Shown here: positions 36,160 through 48,559 of the stretch, one piece after another
Position numbering within the stretch: the stretch's first letter is position 1
How the letters are laid out: each line of letters begins with the position of its first letter
Source of the DNA: Notospermus geniculatus
Taxonomy: Eukaryota > Nemertea > Pilidiophora > Heteronemertea > Lineidae
Assembly: GCA_002633025.1 (NCBI GenBank)
Contig: NMRB01000855.1
Location: forward strand, 62,001 to 126,000
Direction of reading: 5' to 3'
DNA length: 64,000 bases
Made by a program: the position numbers and the translations under genes
The notes under the pieces: model-generated
Seen by the model: the letters and a program-made list of their open reading frames with translations, nothing else
What the model was told of the DNA's origin: nothing
Databases searched by the model: none

Positions 36160-38769
36160 AAGAGTCAACACCAGCAGCAAGAGAAGTTGATAGCTTGCTT
36201 CATGCCCATCTGAAGCAGTACACCGCACAGGAAACTCTCAAGACTCCTCATGTCATTCTTCACGTCAGGCAAAGAAATCATGCATCAAATTCAATTGCGA
36301 CGAGCACAAAATGACACGAGGAACGTAATGTGGACATGATGTGTTTATACCATAGGGTCTCCTTTACGGAATAGCGACAACTCTCAAAAGCAAAAAACTC
36401 CTGACAAAAGCAATCAGAAAGTCTTTGCGACAGTGTCACGGTGATTCTTAATAAGACGGAATAGTTCCCTCGGTTGCGTTGACTCATGACACGCACATCT
36501 TCATTAACCAGTGACCCACTACTCTGTAATTACGTTCATTTGGTTGATATCCAATTAGACGACTGCGGCTTACTGCATTCCGCGGATGATGCACGGGTGT
36601 AAGAAGATGGGAAGTGAAGAAACGACGGCATGCAACATGACCCTTCATCACGGCCTAGTTTTTGTCAATCGTTGCTCAACGTGTTTAGCGGTTTCATTGA
36701 TGTGAAGTGTGGGGAGGACAACTGGTGAAAGTTCTCAACAAGATTGCAAGTCATATCTGTTGGGCATGTCGCGGAGCCACAGGATTTCGCTCACATACAT
36801 GGGTCACAGAGAGGTCCCTATGTGAGGTGAGCTCCAGCCTCCAGTTCAACACACTTTTTCAGACAATACTTTTCAAAGCCAACATCGTATGGCCGTTGAA
36901 TACCGATACAACTTGACAAACAAGCTTAGAATACCTCGTGAACGGAGAGAGACAAGGTGAGAATCTTGGAAGACAAACCGGTGTTCCTCAGGACTTTGAA
37001 AAGGCTTAGTCACTCCTCCTTTCTTCAATGCCTGGAATGGAGACAGCCTGACCCCTGTGACAAATTATATTTTGTCTTTTTAGGATCAGCATCAGGAGAT
37101 GACAATCCCTTCAAAATGAACACCTAGAGACGAAGCGGGCTATCCTGAGCTCCTAGACACCAGCATCGTCAGATCTCGTTTGTTTCATTCAAAACATGGA
37201 GATCAACCATCATTCGTTATTTGTGTTCTTCCTCAACAATTCAAGGTGTTCTGCCAGAGTGATTTATCTCCCCATGCAATTAGTAAAAGTCATTGTTTCT
37301 CAAACGGCAAAGTGGCCCCATGGGATCTCGCCAAGTCTTAATCAGCCCAGAAGAATGAAACGAAACTTGAAAAATGCGTGAAAAATTATTGATCAATCAA
37401 ACCGTGACTTCTAGTCAGGGAGGGAACACCACTCCTGGTTTTATTTAAGTTTTTTCGATTGGCTAATTATGCAAATTTTTCGCTTGATTTATGGCTTTTT
37501 TCTAATCTGTGGGTTGGTGGAATTTTCATTGTTGATGAGGCAGGGGGATTAAGTTAATCCCTGATCTCGAGGTTTCTGCTGACGAGCGGTGATGGCCTTG
37601 TGACCCAGCTGTTCCGCCATGCACAACTGGCCAACAATCAACTACCGTCAGGCACAAATGACACCCAAGAACTCAAATTGGTAGAAAATCACCCGTCATA
37701 CGCACAATTTGTGCGAGTACAATATATGATTTATACACGTTCAGAAATCAGAAAGTGCATCCCGTGCAATCGTTTCTGTATGAGACACCAATTTACTTGA
37801 TAAAATATCGAAACAGTCAGCACTGGTCAGAGATGCAAATGTAATTTACTGCCGAGTGGGAAGCTTCCATGACCGATGACTCTGTCACACCCTGACACAG
37901 CTGGTCACTGATGTAATAATTTATAGTTCTACCAACTAATGATGCGACTCAGGCTCTTGGTTATCGTACCCAAATCCCTCAACGTTGCATCCAGAGATCC
38001 AATCAGCATTGCTCGTTGCTGTGAGAACCAGCGCAAGGACTTTGTCAATTTGGGATGCAGTGGGTTCAGTGTGATTCAGTGAGGTAGCAAGGAGATATCA
38101 AGTTCAATTTCTTGCCCAAAATTGGAGTTGAATCGGAGCTGAATCAGAAACAGGAATATTTGAACTCTGATTTTGGGCAAGAAATTGTACTTGCTGATTT
38201 GAAGTTTGGGGATTCTGAGGTGGAAGCGCTACTCAGAGTCAGAGAACGGCGAGTTGAGTGAGTAAGCATTACTTTCATGCAAGTGATGTTCAACTGATGG
38301 TATTGCGTCATGCCATCCCTAGCTATAATCAAGACTCGGACAAGTTGCATCCATCCTTTGGCGGAAAAGAAGCAGATATCTTCACTAAGACTAAACAGAT
38401 ACTGATTGACAACTGAGATTTGGATCCCAAGGGACCTGCGGGGCAACGCCAAGCATTAAAAGCTGTGAATCATCTCTCCCCTGAGAAATCAAGGGAATTT
38501 TGTGGTCAAGCCAAATGCAGCCACAGACATAACTTGTTAGGCATCCAAGCCGCACACCCTAAGCATAAATGTTCTAGTTTTGGGTGTCCGTCTCTCATCA
38601 TACCAAGCAAATACAGAAGAGGCTGTGAACTAGGGACACCTTCATGACTGACAGATGCTGGCCTGATTCAGAGCTCAAAATGAACAGAAATGGCTAGTTC
38701 TGGAGTGACGTTTGGTGTCCTTGATAGAGAGGTGTCCTCCAAGCACGTGTCTGCTCAGAGGGAAGTTCC
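36160..38769. other. long gene-poor stretch
   Basis: Short ORFs (36278-36496 -, 36707-36916 +, 38144-38452 -) have no recognisable motif. No convincing repeat was found. Confidence 0.3.
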
Positions 38770-38797
38770 TTAGCATAGCATAGCATAGCATAGCATG
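38770..38797. repeat. (TAGCA)n microsatellite
   Basis: Five perfect TAGCA units from 38771, ending in TAGCATGC. Confidence 0.95.
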
Positions 38798-38865
38798 CAC
38801 GTCTCCATATGGCCCTTCCTTGATACCAGGCTGTGTGTTCCACATCACTAAAGCTTTCTTGGGGT

Positions 38866-39260
38866 GTCAGGGTGGCTCTGAGATCATGGGGGTTGATTCC
38901 CGGTTCGACTTGTACTCGGTGATAGAGAGGACAACTCTCTCAGCAGGCTTCCTCCAGGCGCTCGAGCTCTCTCCCAGAAATGGGGGACTTTCCTGCCATT
39001 AGAAGCCACCACCATTTAGCGGTCCTAGAACGTCATGGAATTTGACGTCACAGAGAAGAAATGCACACCATGACGTCATCCATAATGACGTGGATGCTGT
39101 GGCTTTTGTCTATGACATCAAATTTTGTGGCGTTCTAGAACTGCTAACAGGCGGCCTCTAATGGCAGGAAAGTCTCCCATTCCCTGACATTGTCTAAAGA
39201 GCCAATGATGAGCGAAGTTAGAGCCCATGGCTCACTACTCAATATTCTAAGTCTGCTCAG
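38866..39260 (+). mobile_element. SINE family S1, interrupted by a MITE
   Basis: The left part (38866-38980) contains a tRNA-like GATTCCCGGTTCGAC segment, then GTGATAGAGAGGACAACTCT and CTCCAGGCGCTCG. This matches GTGATAGCGGGACAACTCTC and CTCCAGGCACTCTGG at 49880-49930. The right part (39181-39260) has the tail CATGGCTCACTACTCAATAT, as in the other S1 copies. The foldback element at 38981-39180 separates the two. Confidence 0.6.
38981..39180. mobile_element. foldback MITE, family M7, carrying CRE-like sites
   Basis: The left end is ATGGGGGACTTTCCTGCC then ATTAGAAGCC. The right end inverted is ATGGGAGACTTTCCTGCC then ATTAGAGGCC, with TCTAGAACG further in. The interior has perfect TGACGTCA palindromes at 39043-39050 and 39071-39078 and a TGACGTGG at 39086. 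Confidence 0.8.
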
Positions 39261-39739
39261 CTTCCCCGACTCCATCCGTAGATTCCGACAGAGATACATA
39301 AAAGGAAGGTGTCAATCGGTTATCGACTAATTCCTCCACATCTGGCAATAACATTAGCTCCAATGTCTAATGCAAAAGTCTTTAGTTGTCTTATCCCGGT
39401 GAAGGAAGGAGATAAGGGTCAGCGGACCTGTCAAACGGTGATCTATGATTGTAATAGATGTCGCCGGTATGTGATCAGACAATGGCGTTATAGGGAGCCG
39501 GAGGGAGGGTAAATTAGGACATCACCAGGTTAAATATTGGATGAAATCCAATTGGCTACATCAAATATTTTCCCCGGTTTTCATTAAGTTTGAAGGTGAT
39601 TGATGTTTTCTTACATGGCCTCCGACCAAGGTGATTGCCGTACGAGGGGAGGTGGTAATGTAACAGCACAGGAGGAAGGGAGAGGGGTTGCGGAAATTTA
39701 TAGCGCTTGCTTCGATGATGAGTCATATTGGTGGATCCT

Positions 39740-40030
39740 AGAGTGCAGTGGCAGAATGCTTGAGCATTGGACTTGAGATCAGGAGATCACCGGTTCGATT
39801 TCCCACTCTGTACTTTCGTCTGGGTCCATATTCATAAACATACTATACTTAACAAACATAAAAGCTAAAGTATGACACTTATCTTTTGATTTGAAGGATA
39901 TGTGCCACACTTTAGACTAAAGTAGTTTTATGAACATGGACCCTGGTCTGAAAGGATCAAGTGGGATGTATTGAATGAGCTGCTCCTTGAGTTCCACAGA
40001 AAGGGTTTGGGAAAGAATATGATGCTAAAA
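39740..40030 (+). mobile_element. tRNA-derived SINE related to S2, split by a MITE
   Basis: The head 39740-39809 is 70 nt and tRNA-like: AGAGTG pairs perfectly with CACTCT at the ends, with A-box-like GTGGCAGAATGC and B box GGTTCGATTTCC. It does not form a clean anticodon stem, so it is not a functional tRNA. After the MITE, TGGTCTGAAAGGATCAAGTG and GAGCTGCTCCTTGAGTTC match 54318-54385, and the latter resembles the tail of the 14521 SINE. Confidence 0.65.
39822..39945. mobile_element. foldback MITE inside SINE, GTCT duplication
   Basis: The left end GGGTCCATATTCATAAA matches the inverse of TTTATGAACATGGACCC. GTCT (possibly GTCTG) is repeated at 39818 and 39946. The related sequence at 54318 reads TTTGGTCTGAAAGG without the insert, which serves as an empty site. 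Termini resemble the M4 element at 19090. Confidence 0.8.
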
Positions 40031-41035
40031 GTTTTACATTGTACCGTTATTATTATTCTCATTATTACGCGACGATGATCAGAAGACGGGAAGATTTTCT
40101 GCTGTTGTCTATCTTGTAATTTACTCTAACCATCAGACCACAGGTAGTAATGAAACAACACCATTTTATGAGAAATATTACATTCGACCCATGATGTTGT
40201 ACGCCAATCCTGATATTTTCATTCATTCTGTGTTGCCACCACTTGGGAGGCTCAAGCTCTGAGAATTTAAAACACCACTGGGTGGACTCTTTTCAATAAT
40301 ATGAGAAACATGGTGATATCTGAGAAATCTAAAAGTATTGGTAAAAAAAATTCAAGGAATTGAATAGAGAAATGAGATCTTCCTGACAGAAACACTACCC
40401 TGATAATGAAGTCCAAAAAAGAAGATAACAACACTGGCAAACCAAGGTATCCCAGGGGCATAATTTGAGAAAATTAGACGAAGTTCTATCCAAATGACTT
40501 ATCACCATATGAGGAGTGGGATGAGAAGGAGACAATGAAACTGGATAGACACAAAAGAAGTGAACGCAGAGCGTCGTCATCAGATAACACGCCAGTACTC
40601 CCAGGAGTAGGTTCAGGAAAAAGTGAAATCTCAAAATGGGACAGTCGGATCCTAATCCTTGGATGAGCTTCTTCAAGCCGTGCAAAATGATGACAAAGAA
40701 GATATAATTGTGGAGACACTCGACCATGTTTTATCAGATTTTAGTTCATTTGTGGCGTTCGAAAACACCACTCAAGAAATTAGTTGAAATGAACTTCAGT
40801 GCCATTGAGATGATCATTGATTGAATCAAACGTCAGAGGGAGTCCACGAGGGTCATCACGACTGATTTTCACTTCACAGAGAGTTGCTTTTGCATCCGGG
40901 ATTCCAATTAGTGCTATACTTGGGAAAGTTAGGAACTGCTTGGGAATCACTCCAGTCGAGATATCCCAGATACAGCACTTCTTGGTGGACTGTAAAGCAT
41001 TGGCTTGTCAGAGTTTCACACTAAAAACGTCTGGC
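40031..41035. other. no supported gene; short shared block at 40119-40150
   Basis: ATTTACTCTAACCATCAGAC followed by CACAGGTAGTA at about 40119 recurs at about 45651 with three changes. Otherwise nothing is supported. Confidence 0.3.
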
Positions 41036-41095
41036 GCCTGTCACAGCTGAGGTTCCGGATTTAATCCCCAGTTGGGTCGGTCCATTCTTCATGCA
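41036..41095 (+). mobile_element. SINE S1 fragment
   Basis: CTGAGGTTCCGGATTTAATC and CCCAGTTGGGTCGGTCC..CATTCTTCATG closely match 41392-41440 in the next copy. The head and tail are missing. Confidence 0.5.
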
Positions 41096-41344
41096 ATGGA
41101 CGATTCTTGAATTCGCAGATCTGTGCACTTCTGCCAAAATCGCAACCACAACCTCGATCTGAAACAAGCTGACGTGATGCAATCCACGATTCAGCAATGG
41201 TCGACTCTGACGCGACGTCATCGAAGTCAATGTCATGAGGTTCTCTGCGTCACGTCATTCAGTTTCAGACCAAGGTTATGGTTGCGATTTCGGTGGAAGT
41301 GCACAGATCTTTCTCGTTTACGTCAATTTGAGAATTGTCGATAG

Positions 41345-41565
41345 GCCTGGAGAGAGTGACTCTCTTTGACAACCTAGTGCAAGTCTTCTCCAACTGGGGT
41401 TCCGGGTTGAATTCCCAGTTGGCTGCATTCTTCATGTGAGAAAGCGGCCGACGCTTCACCTGCAGTGCAAGTTTCCTCTGCAGAATTCTCCTAAGGTATG
41501 TTGCGTTTCTATAGAGCCATAATGTCGTGGCACGTGGCTCTCAACTCAATACTTCAAAAGCATCT
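41345..41565 (+). mobile_element. SINE family S1, diverged copy
   Basis: A B-box-like GGGTTGAATTCCC is followed by TTCTTCATGTGAGAAAGCGG, CAGTGCAAGTTTCCTC and the tail GTGGCTCTCAACTCAATACT. All have counterparts in the 49801 copy in the same order. Confidence 0.55.
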
Positions 41566-42612
41566 CTTTATTGTTCTTGTTCAGTTTAAAACAGTCGCTA
41601 AAGGGTAAAGGAAGACAATTTGAGGATTTTGCACAGACTGTGATAACTGTGCAAATGAAGTCCGCTTGTATCAGGATTCGAATGACCATTCCCGAGGAAG
41701 GAGCCTCGCCACCGATTTCCAAGATGAAATCTTCACCAGAAAGAACGCAATCACGAATCCCACCACCAATCATTCCGATTGAGATCTCAAGAAACCAGAT
41801 TCTGACAGCGAGTTAATTGTATACCAAAGGTTTATGACAGCTCTTATTCACCTCGGGGTCAAGCCTGACAATAGACCAATTAAAGACAAAAGAATTATTG
41901 GACTTCATGAATGCCAACTCGGATAAGTTGATTCTCATCTTCTGGATCATCTAAAGTCTTCAACATTCACCAACTGGCAATGAGCTGATCACGATACTGT
42001 CACGAAGATCTCAAACAATAGCTTGTCTTCAAAAGAACTTTTTGAGCATTATATTGCAGGAAATTTCTTCTATTGGACACATTGCGGAGCGAAGGGAAGC
42101 GACGTGGGGCGTGAATGGAGCAGTACGGTACGGTGGAAATATCAAAGCATGTCACTTGTACTTCACACCTCAGCACCCTAGAGAATTCACCCCGCTGAGT
42201 CTCCCAACAGCTGAAGCAGGCAAAACATTCAATTATCACCTTCAACTGCAAGTGCCGCTAACTTCCAAGACCCGATAAAAACAATGAAATGAATATTTCC
42301 CATAATGAAATCACCGACACAAAAACTTTGGCTTTCAAAATGCCGTAGGCGACTTCAAAGCACAAATGTTATGAAAAGGAATAATTGCTGATTTGATTAA
42401 CAGCAATTTGAAGTCCCGTATTACGGCAGTCCACATCACTGAGGACCATTACGAAACCTGCATGTGTTTTTCAACGCGTCCTCTAACAATTGCTCTTTTA
42501 CTAATCAAATTAACTGGATAATATCAAGCCAGCTTTGTTCCCAAATGACATTAATTAAATCTGCAGGCCCAAATCAAATACAGCATTTATCCTGTATAAC
42601 TGGAGGAAGTCT
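41566..42612. other. no supported gene
   Basis: Overlapping short ORFs on both strands without recognisable motifs. Confidence 0.3.
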
Positions 42613-42620
42613 CCGAGTAT

Positions 42621-43867
42621 CCTCTCGAGATGCTGGAGTACCCGTGGTTTCCTTTCATTGATGAGCTTGGGGTGTAAATTGCATGGATTGGATGCTGAGT
42701 GTCACAAGTTGTTGACTCTAATAAAAGTTTGGCAATGCTGCATAGATTGCATGAATTGTTGTTGCGCATCACATGTTGTTGACTCTAACCAAAGTCTGAC
42801 AATGCGTGCGAGTTGCATAAATTGGATGCTAAAGCATCACAAGTTTTGACTCCAACAAAAGTCTGACAACTGTGTAAACTGCACGGCCTGGATGCTGTGC
42901 ATCACAAGTTGTTGACTTGAACAAAAGTTTGACAATGCTGTGTAAGGTGCAGTTTGACAACGCTAAGTGATTTTATCCAGCAATTCGTCAGTTCCTTGCC
43001 CAAATGTCATGCCTGAAACCAGCAATATCATCAGACATGGCCCATGGGTTGGCAGAATGCTCAATTTCTATCAACGAGATCTGCTCAACTGTAAACTTCC
43101 AGAGCCCCAGTGATCACTGGTGTCACCTTCCATCGTCAGATATGCCAGATTTCTGGGAAATCAAATATCCTCTCGAGATGCTGGAGTACCCGTGGTTTCC
43201 TTTCATTGATGAGCTTGGGGTGTAAATTGCAAGGATTGGATGCTGAGTGTCACAAGTTGTTGACTCTGATAAAAGTTTGGCAATGCTGCATAGATTGCAT
43301 GAATTGTTGTTGGGCATCACATCTTGTTAACTCTAACCAAAGTCTGACAATGCATGCGAGTTGCATAAATTGGATGCTAAAGCATCACAAGTTTTGACTC
43401 CAACAAAAGTCTGACAACTGTGTAAACTGCATGCATGGCCTGGATACTGTGCATCACAAGTTGTTGACTTGAACAAAAGTTTGACAATGCTGTGTAACTT
43501 GCAGTTTGACAATGCTCTAAAGCTCTGTTTACCAGACATCCGGAATGCGGTATACGCGATGCGGAAGCGATATGTTGTATGTGAAATGCATAGCATATAC
43601 CACTTCCGCATTCTGTATCCCGGGTGTCCGGTAAACGTAGCTTAAGAATTCTGATGGAGCCAAAAATGAATTTAAGTGATTTTATCCAGCAATTCATCAG
43701 TTCCTTGCCCATGTCATGCCCGAAACCAGCAATATCATCAGACATGGGTTGGCAGAATGCTCAATTTCTATCAACCAGATTCGCTCAACTGTAAACTTCC
43801 AGAGCCCCAGTGATCACTGGTGTCACCTTCCATCGTCAGATATGCCAGATTTCTGGGAAATCAATAA
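42621..43867. repeat. 548-bp tandem duplication containing a about 66-bp minisatellite
   Basis: CCTCTCGAGATGCTGGAGTA occurs at 42621 and again at 43169. The intervening 548 bp is repeated as a second unit ending near 43866. Each unit opens with about four degenerate units of roughly 66 bp marked by ATCACAAGTTGTTGACT..AACAAAAGT(T/C)TGACAATGC. The second unit is 161 bp longer between AATGCT and AAGTGATTTTATCC because it contains a MITE plus about 30 bp absent from the first. Confidence 0.9.
43521..43642. mobile_element. foldback MITE with TAA duplication, family M8
   Basis: The left end AGCTCTGTTTACCAGACATC is the imperfect inverse of the right end (AGCTACGTTTACCGGACACC when inverted). GAATGCGG follows on both arms. 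TAA lies directly at 43518-43520 and 43643-43645. It is present in only one of the two 548-bp units. Confidence 0.8.
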
Positions 43868-44727
43868 CAAAACATTGACCATTCCTGCAGATTCTATCTT
43901 ACCCATTTTCTGGACTCCTGCTCGGAATTCATCACAACCTGAGGCTTTTACATTTCCACAGTCTCAAAGTGCTTCACATTATTACCCCAGACTCTGCAGA
44001 AACCTTCTTGTGGAACTTAAGAAGCAGCTCATTCAGTGCGTACTTGATCCCATCAAGACTGATTCAGAGTACAGTGGAAACCCGGCCGCAACCTCTCGGT
44101 CACGTACTCACCATTGCCCCTAGCACTACCCAAACCATCGAGGAATTAGCTACACATATCGAAACAGACAAACTACCCAAGGAATCATCATATTTCAGAA
44201 GCCACAAGTACGCATGGAGCCACAAGTTGATATCTACAAATATTTACTCGTCTGACCAGGAATGACCACTTGAGACATGGTGAAGAATCTGTGCGGTACG
44301 GACATCACCAAACAACACGTGCTTCAATTGAAATAGATTGATTAAACCTAAACAAAGACACGGGTATGTTTCGTACTACAAGCTAATCAATCATGAGATT
44401 TGTGGTCTCTATTGATGAGATGGACAATCTACGATCAGCAGCACGTGGAAAAGTTCATTCAAAGTTTGACCACAGTATTTGCTCCCGCAAAAGCAGGCAC
44501 TTGTTGCAGGTGATCATGTCGCATGACTGGTCATCAGTTTACTCAACTTTTATGCTGTCCACTTTTATTGTAAACCTGCAAACACGTACATTTCAGATAT
44601 TGTGTTGTAAGGCTGCTTTCCTCGGTTGCAACCTGCACCTGCTTTTTTGCTAAATTTGGTCACATTTGATTTCACAGATGGACAGTCAGAGCAACCATCG
44701 CTGATACAATCATTACATGAGCCATAC
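43868..44727. other. no supported gene
   Basis: The forward 135-codon ORF (43716-44123) starts inside the repeat unit and continues into unique sequence. No domain is recognised. Confidence 0.3.
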
Positions 44728-44935
44728 AATTGCTAAAGTTCTTGACTAAAAGCCTCTTAGACCTACTGCTCAGCCCCACTGGTTTAATTCTATCAGCATA
44801 ACCAGTGCAACACCTCATCAACACCAAGACCGCTGCAGTCGCTAAAGTTCTTGACTGTAGTCCAATTAGGCTTATCTCAGCCCCTATCAGCACACCCAGT
44901 GCAACCACCTCGTCACCTTGACCACATTGTTTGAT
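44728..44935. repeat. 109-bp tandem duplication, 2 units
   Basis: GCTAAAGTTCTTGACT at 44732 recurs at 44841. Both are followed by CTCAGCCCC..AT(C)AGCA.A.CCAGTGCAAC.ACCTC(A/G)TCA. The reverse-strand 142-codon ORF covering it is a by-product. Confidence 0.75.
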
Positions 44936-46284
44936 ATCATAACTGATATCTGTGCAACAACCACATGAAACCATAATCACCCAACCGGTCACGGAGTTCC
45001 ATAAACGGTTTGCCCAACATAACTCAGAAAGGCTTGCACTATATAATCGCCATTTCATCAATACTAAAATTACGGTACTTACGATGCTAATTATTATCAT
45101 TTTCGCATCGATAACGGATACTCATGTGCCCTCAAGACTTAGTCGATGAGCACTAAACCCCATTGGTGAGACCACTGATGGACTTGTACGAGGTTGTTAT
45201 GTCCTTCACGCAGGGTAATAACAATATCAAAACCATGTCAAAAGCAAGCAGTACAATCACCTGATCTCGCTCTCCCAAAGAAGTTTTGATAGACATGCAG
45301 TTGCCCGCAGCAAAACGTTGCATAGGAAGAAATTTGACGGAAATTTCTTGCTGGACATGCATGATTCATAGTATCGGAAGAAAACCTGCAAGGTCATGGA
45401 ATTGCGCTTTCTGTTTTTAGCAAGAAGTTGAAATTGAAAGAATATCCCGATGTGCCCATTTGTCATCCTCTCCCATCTTTTTATTTCAAATTACACTGAT
45501 ATGGAACTTGGTTTAGTTTTTTGGACATCCAGATTATAATGCAAGATCGTGAACAGTGTGTGTCGTCAGGCCCTTTTTACGATAGGCAGCAATACTTCTG
45601 AATTCAACTTTAGAAGATGCACAGGTCATGCAACTGCCAACAATGTTTGTCATTTACTCTGACCACCAGAGCACAGGTAGTACTCTTTAATAATCTTACA
45701 CAAGTGACCAACTTCTCCTGACCTGCTCTTGAGAATCATGTCAACTGGTCACTTGTGTTTTGTAACACTCTCTCATTTGGTCATTTGACCTTGAAACACA
45801 CTGAGGTCAGACGAGTGCTGAAAAATCCATGGCAACTCTCTTCAACACACCAAAACAAGAATGACACTTGAACTCCACAGCCTATAGGCGAACCATTGAA
45901 GAGAATTTTGAATGATACTTGTAGAAGAATGGAAGATGGGACTGCTTGAAACATCAACCTTGTCCCCAGACCTGACGCATAACTTAGGCACAAGGTTTAT
46001 CACCATGGATAGAATCAGGACGGACATGACCATAATACACCTAATAAGGACCGACAAAATTACATTCAAGTGATGCCATTACATCAAGTGCTTGAATTTT
46101 CTGAGTGGTACTTGAATATCACTTGAATCAGTCTCACTTGAAATCATTGTAACATGTCTCATTGTATGCTGTGTACCACTCAATCTACATACAGCACGGG
46201 CATGGCTGCTACAGTAGGGATGCAAGGACTTCCTATAACATACAGAAGCATGACTGTGGCAAACAGCCCCCAACACTATCTCTC
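44936..46284. other. gene-poor; one hairpin at 45698-45758
   Basis: ACACAAGTGACCA (45698-45710) and TGGTCACTTGTGT (45746-45758) form a perfect 13-bp stem with a 35-nt loop. The block at 45651-45682 is shared with 40119-40150. No exon is supported. Confidence 0.45.
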
Positions 46285-46612
46285 ATACCCAGTTCTTTAG
46301 TCCTGACCCAAGTTAATCCTGGTTCTTTAGTCCTGACCCAAGTTAATCCCAGTTCTTTTGACCTGACCTAATTTAATCTCGGTTCTTTTGACCTGATCTA
46401 AGTTATTCCTGGTTTTTTTACCTGACCTAAGTTACAGGTAATCCCAGTTCTTTTGTCCTCACCTAAGTTAATCCCAGTTCTTTTGTCCTGATGTAAGTTA
46501 ATCCCAGTTCTTTTACCCTGACCTAAGTTAATCCTCCAGTACTTTTGTCCTGACCTAAGTTAATCCCGGTATTTTGTCCTGACCTTAATCCCGGTTATTT
46601 TGTCCTGAGGCT
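46285..46612. repeat. 30-bp minisatellite, about 11 copies
   Basis: The unit is GTTCTTTAGTCCTGACC then CAAGTTAATCCYG, with later units reading TTTTGTCCTGACCTAAGTTA. Copies shorten at the right end. Confidence 0.9.
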
Positions 46613-47732
46613 GATTTTGGCTAATAGAGGCCTAACTTATAGTGAATGAAAATTTGGTAAAAGTTTATTCCAAAGTACACACATGTTCACATTCTCACCA
46701 GAATCATGTACTGCATGTGATGTCAACTGGTGTAGATTTACAAACATTAGGAAAATCTAGATTTAATGGGTATAGAAATATTATAGCCAACAGCTGAATA
46801 TAAGGATATACTGCATGTCAACAGCTGAAGAGGCTGAGTTACCCTAACTATGACAGCTGACCTCCAGGAAAACAGCTATTGGCCATGAAAGGACATCAAC
46901 TTGATGCGGACGCATATGGTTTCAAGGATTCCAGTTCTCAAAGTATATTGTTCGGAAACAGATAAGGTTTCGGTATCAAAGGAAATCAAACTGACTGTGA
47001 ATGTCAATAGTGAGATTTTAGTGCAAATCTGGAGCATGTTGAACTAACAGGCCTGTTCCATGTTGACTGGCGATGTTCCACTTGAACCAAGTCATGAAGC
47101 TAAACGGAAAATCATGATTTTATCACAGGAGGAACACACCCGGAAAAGCCAATCGGATCTGATTATCATATATCGGGTAGTATATCTATGCGATAAACCT
47201 CGCATCAGGCTTATTCATGTCTAGTGCCAAGGTAACACTGTGTGACTTTGGACAGCGTAGAAGGAAACCGCAGCCCCGGAGAAAACCTGGGAGAGTTATT
47301 AGCCGCTCCATTTCAGAATACAGAACTCTCATTCTGTGTAGGCCTATATGTTCCATTGTCTCCGTAACTATCTCACTGGCAATTTTCTCATCACGGGCAA
47401 ATCACTAGTCCTATGAATCAAACAAGGTCACCAAATGAATAGAAATTCCATTAAATGTTTGTAATATTACCGACATAATTGCTAATTTAGCTGCAGTTGA
47501 TTTCCTATTAATATCTCGGCCACTAACAAATTTGACGTGTAATCTCGACTAAAAAGCTCCACGGCAGTGTCATAATTGGAATGTTTTGATCGCTATGTTA
47601 CAACACGACGGCGAATCTGCGTGAAATATTCTCGCGGCGACAGACGAACAGAAACGACTCCTTCGACATAATGCAATTATTCACTGCCGCATGACCAGCT
47701 TTTCAACTTCAGCAGTCCGGCGATTTTTCCGC
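46613..47732. other. no feature seen
   Basis: AT-rich unique-looking sequence; the short ORF at 47217-47408 has no motif. Confidence 0.3.
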
Positions 47733-48420
47733 GCCGTTTTTGTGTATTTACGATAATTGGTTCTTTGTCCGCACGCAATGATGACTGCAGACTAACAAGA
47801 TGAAATTAATACACTCTACCTGATAAATTTTTATATTTTTTCTTACTCCGCCCGGGGATGACGTTTTTGTATTCAGTCCTCCCATCTCTCTTCAGTTTTC
47901 CTGTCCATGAACAATAGTCCCGTACTCGGGGAGTCGAAATGCGTGGCACGGCTGAAGGGTCCGGTTGACAGCAGACAAAAGCACTACATGCCGAGATGAT
48001 TATCAATTGTCTGCGATACCATGCTTGAATTTACGGGAATTATTTTGCAAAAAGAACTTATGTAAACGATCCGATGATCGATATCAGTATTGGGGTGTTG
48101 AAGCTCATCAATTTATGACATTGTCCTGACCGATTATTCGTGTCCATTTACTTCATTTGATGACTCAATCCAGTTTTTGATGGACAGATCGAAAATGCAG
48201 GGTATTGCGATCAAAAGGTTCATCTTCCGAGATTTGTTCAGCTGCTCCTGTCGTCTAGGTCAATTAAGATTCAATCACTTTCTTGTGGCTTCGTCCTTGT
48301 GCACAGGTGTCACAGTTGACCCACAGCTAATACAACGTTCACAGCGAAAAGCCGGAACAGATGACAACAGTTTCTTGCACATGCTGTGAAGTTTCCATAG
48401 GCATTTGTCCACTGCAACAA

Positions 48421-48559
48421 TAGGGACTTTTGTCAAGGCTCTGTACATGTATCATAGATCCGTGTCACGTATGACGTATCAAGCTAATGCATTTTCTATT
48501 AAAATCATACATCATACGAGATACGGATTGACGATATGGAGCCTTGCCAAAAGTCCCTA
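48421..48559. mobile_element. foldback MITE with TA duplication, family M9
   Basis: The body 48423-48557 starts GGGACTTTTGTCAAGGCTC and ends GAGCCTTGCCAAAAGTCCC, flanked by TA on both sides. The interior is also partly palindromic (ACGTATGACGTAT ... ATCATACATCATACG). It is present in both D2 units. Confidence 0.85.

Noticed and set aside
39740-39809. functional tRNA gene
   Set aside because: Acceptor ends pair, but the anticodon stem does not form cleanly and the sequence continues into a SINE body.
42464-43397. ORFs with Cys-rich repeats (HKLLTLIKVWQCCIDCMNCC)
   Set aside because: They come from the 66-bp minisatellite and occur in both tandem units; no conserved frame through the array.
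44672-45100. 142-codon reverse ORF
   Set aside because: It covers a 109-bp tandem duplication and has no recognisable domain or splice context.
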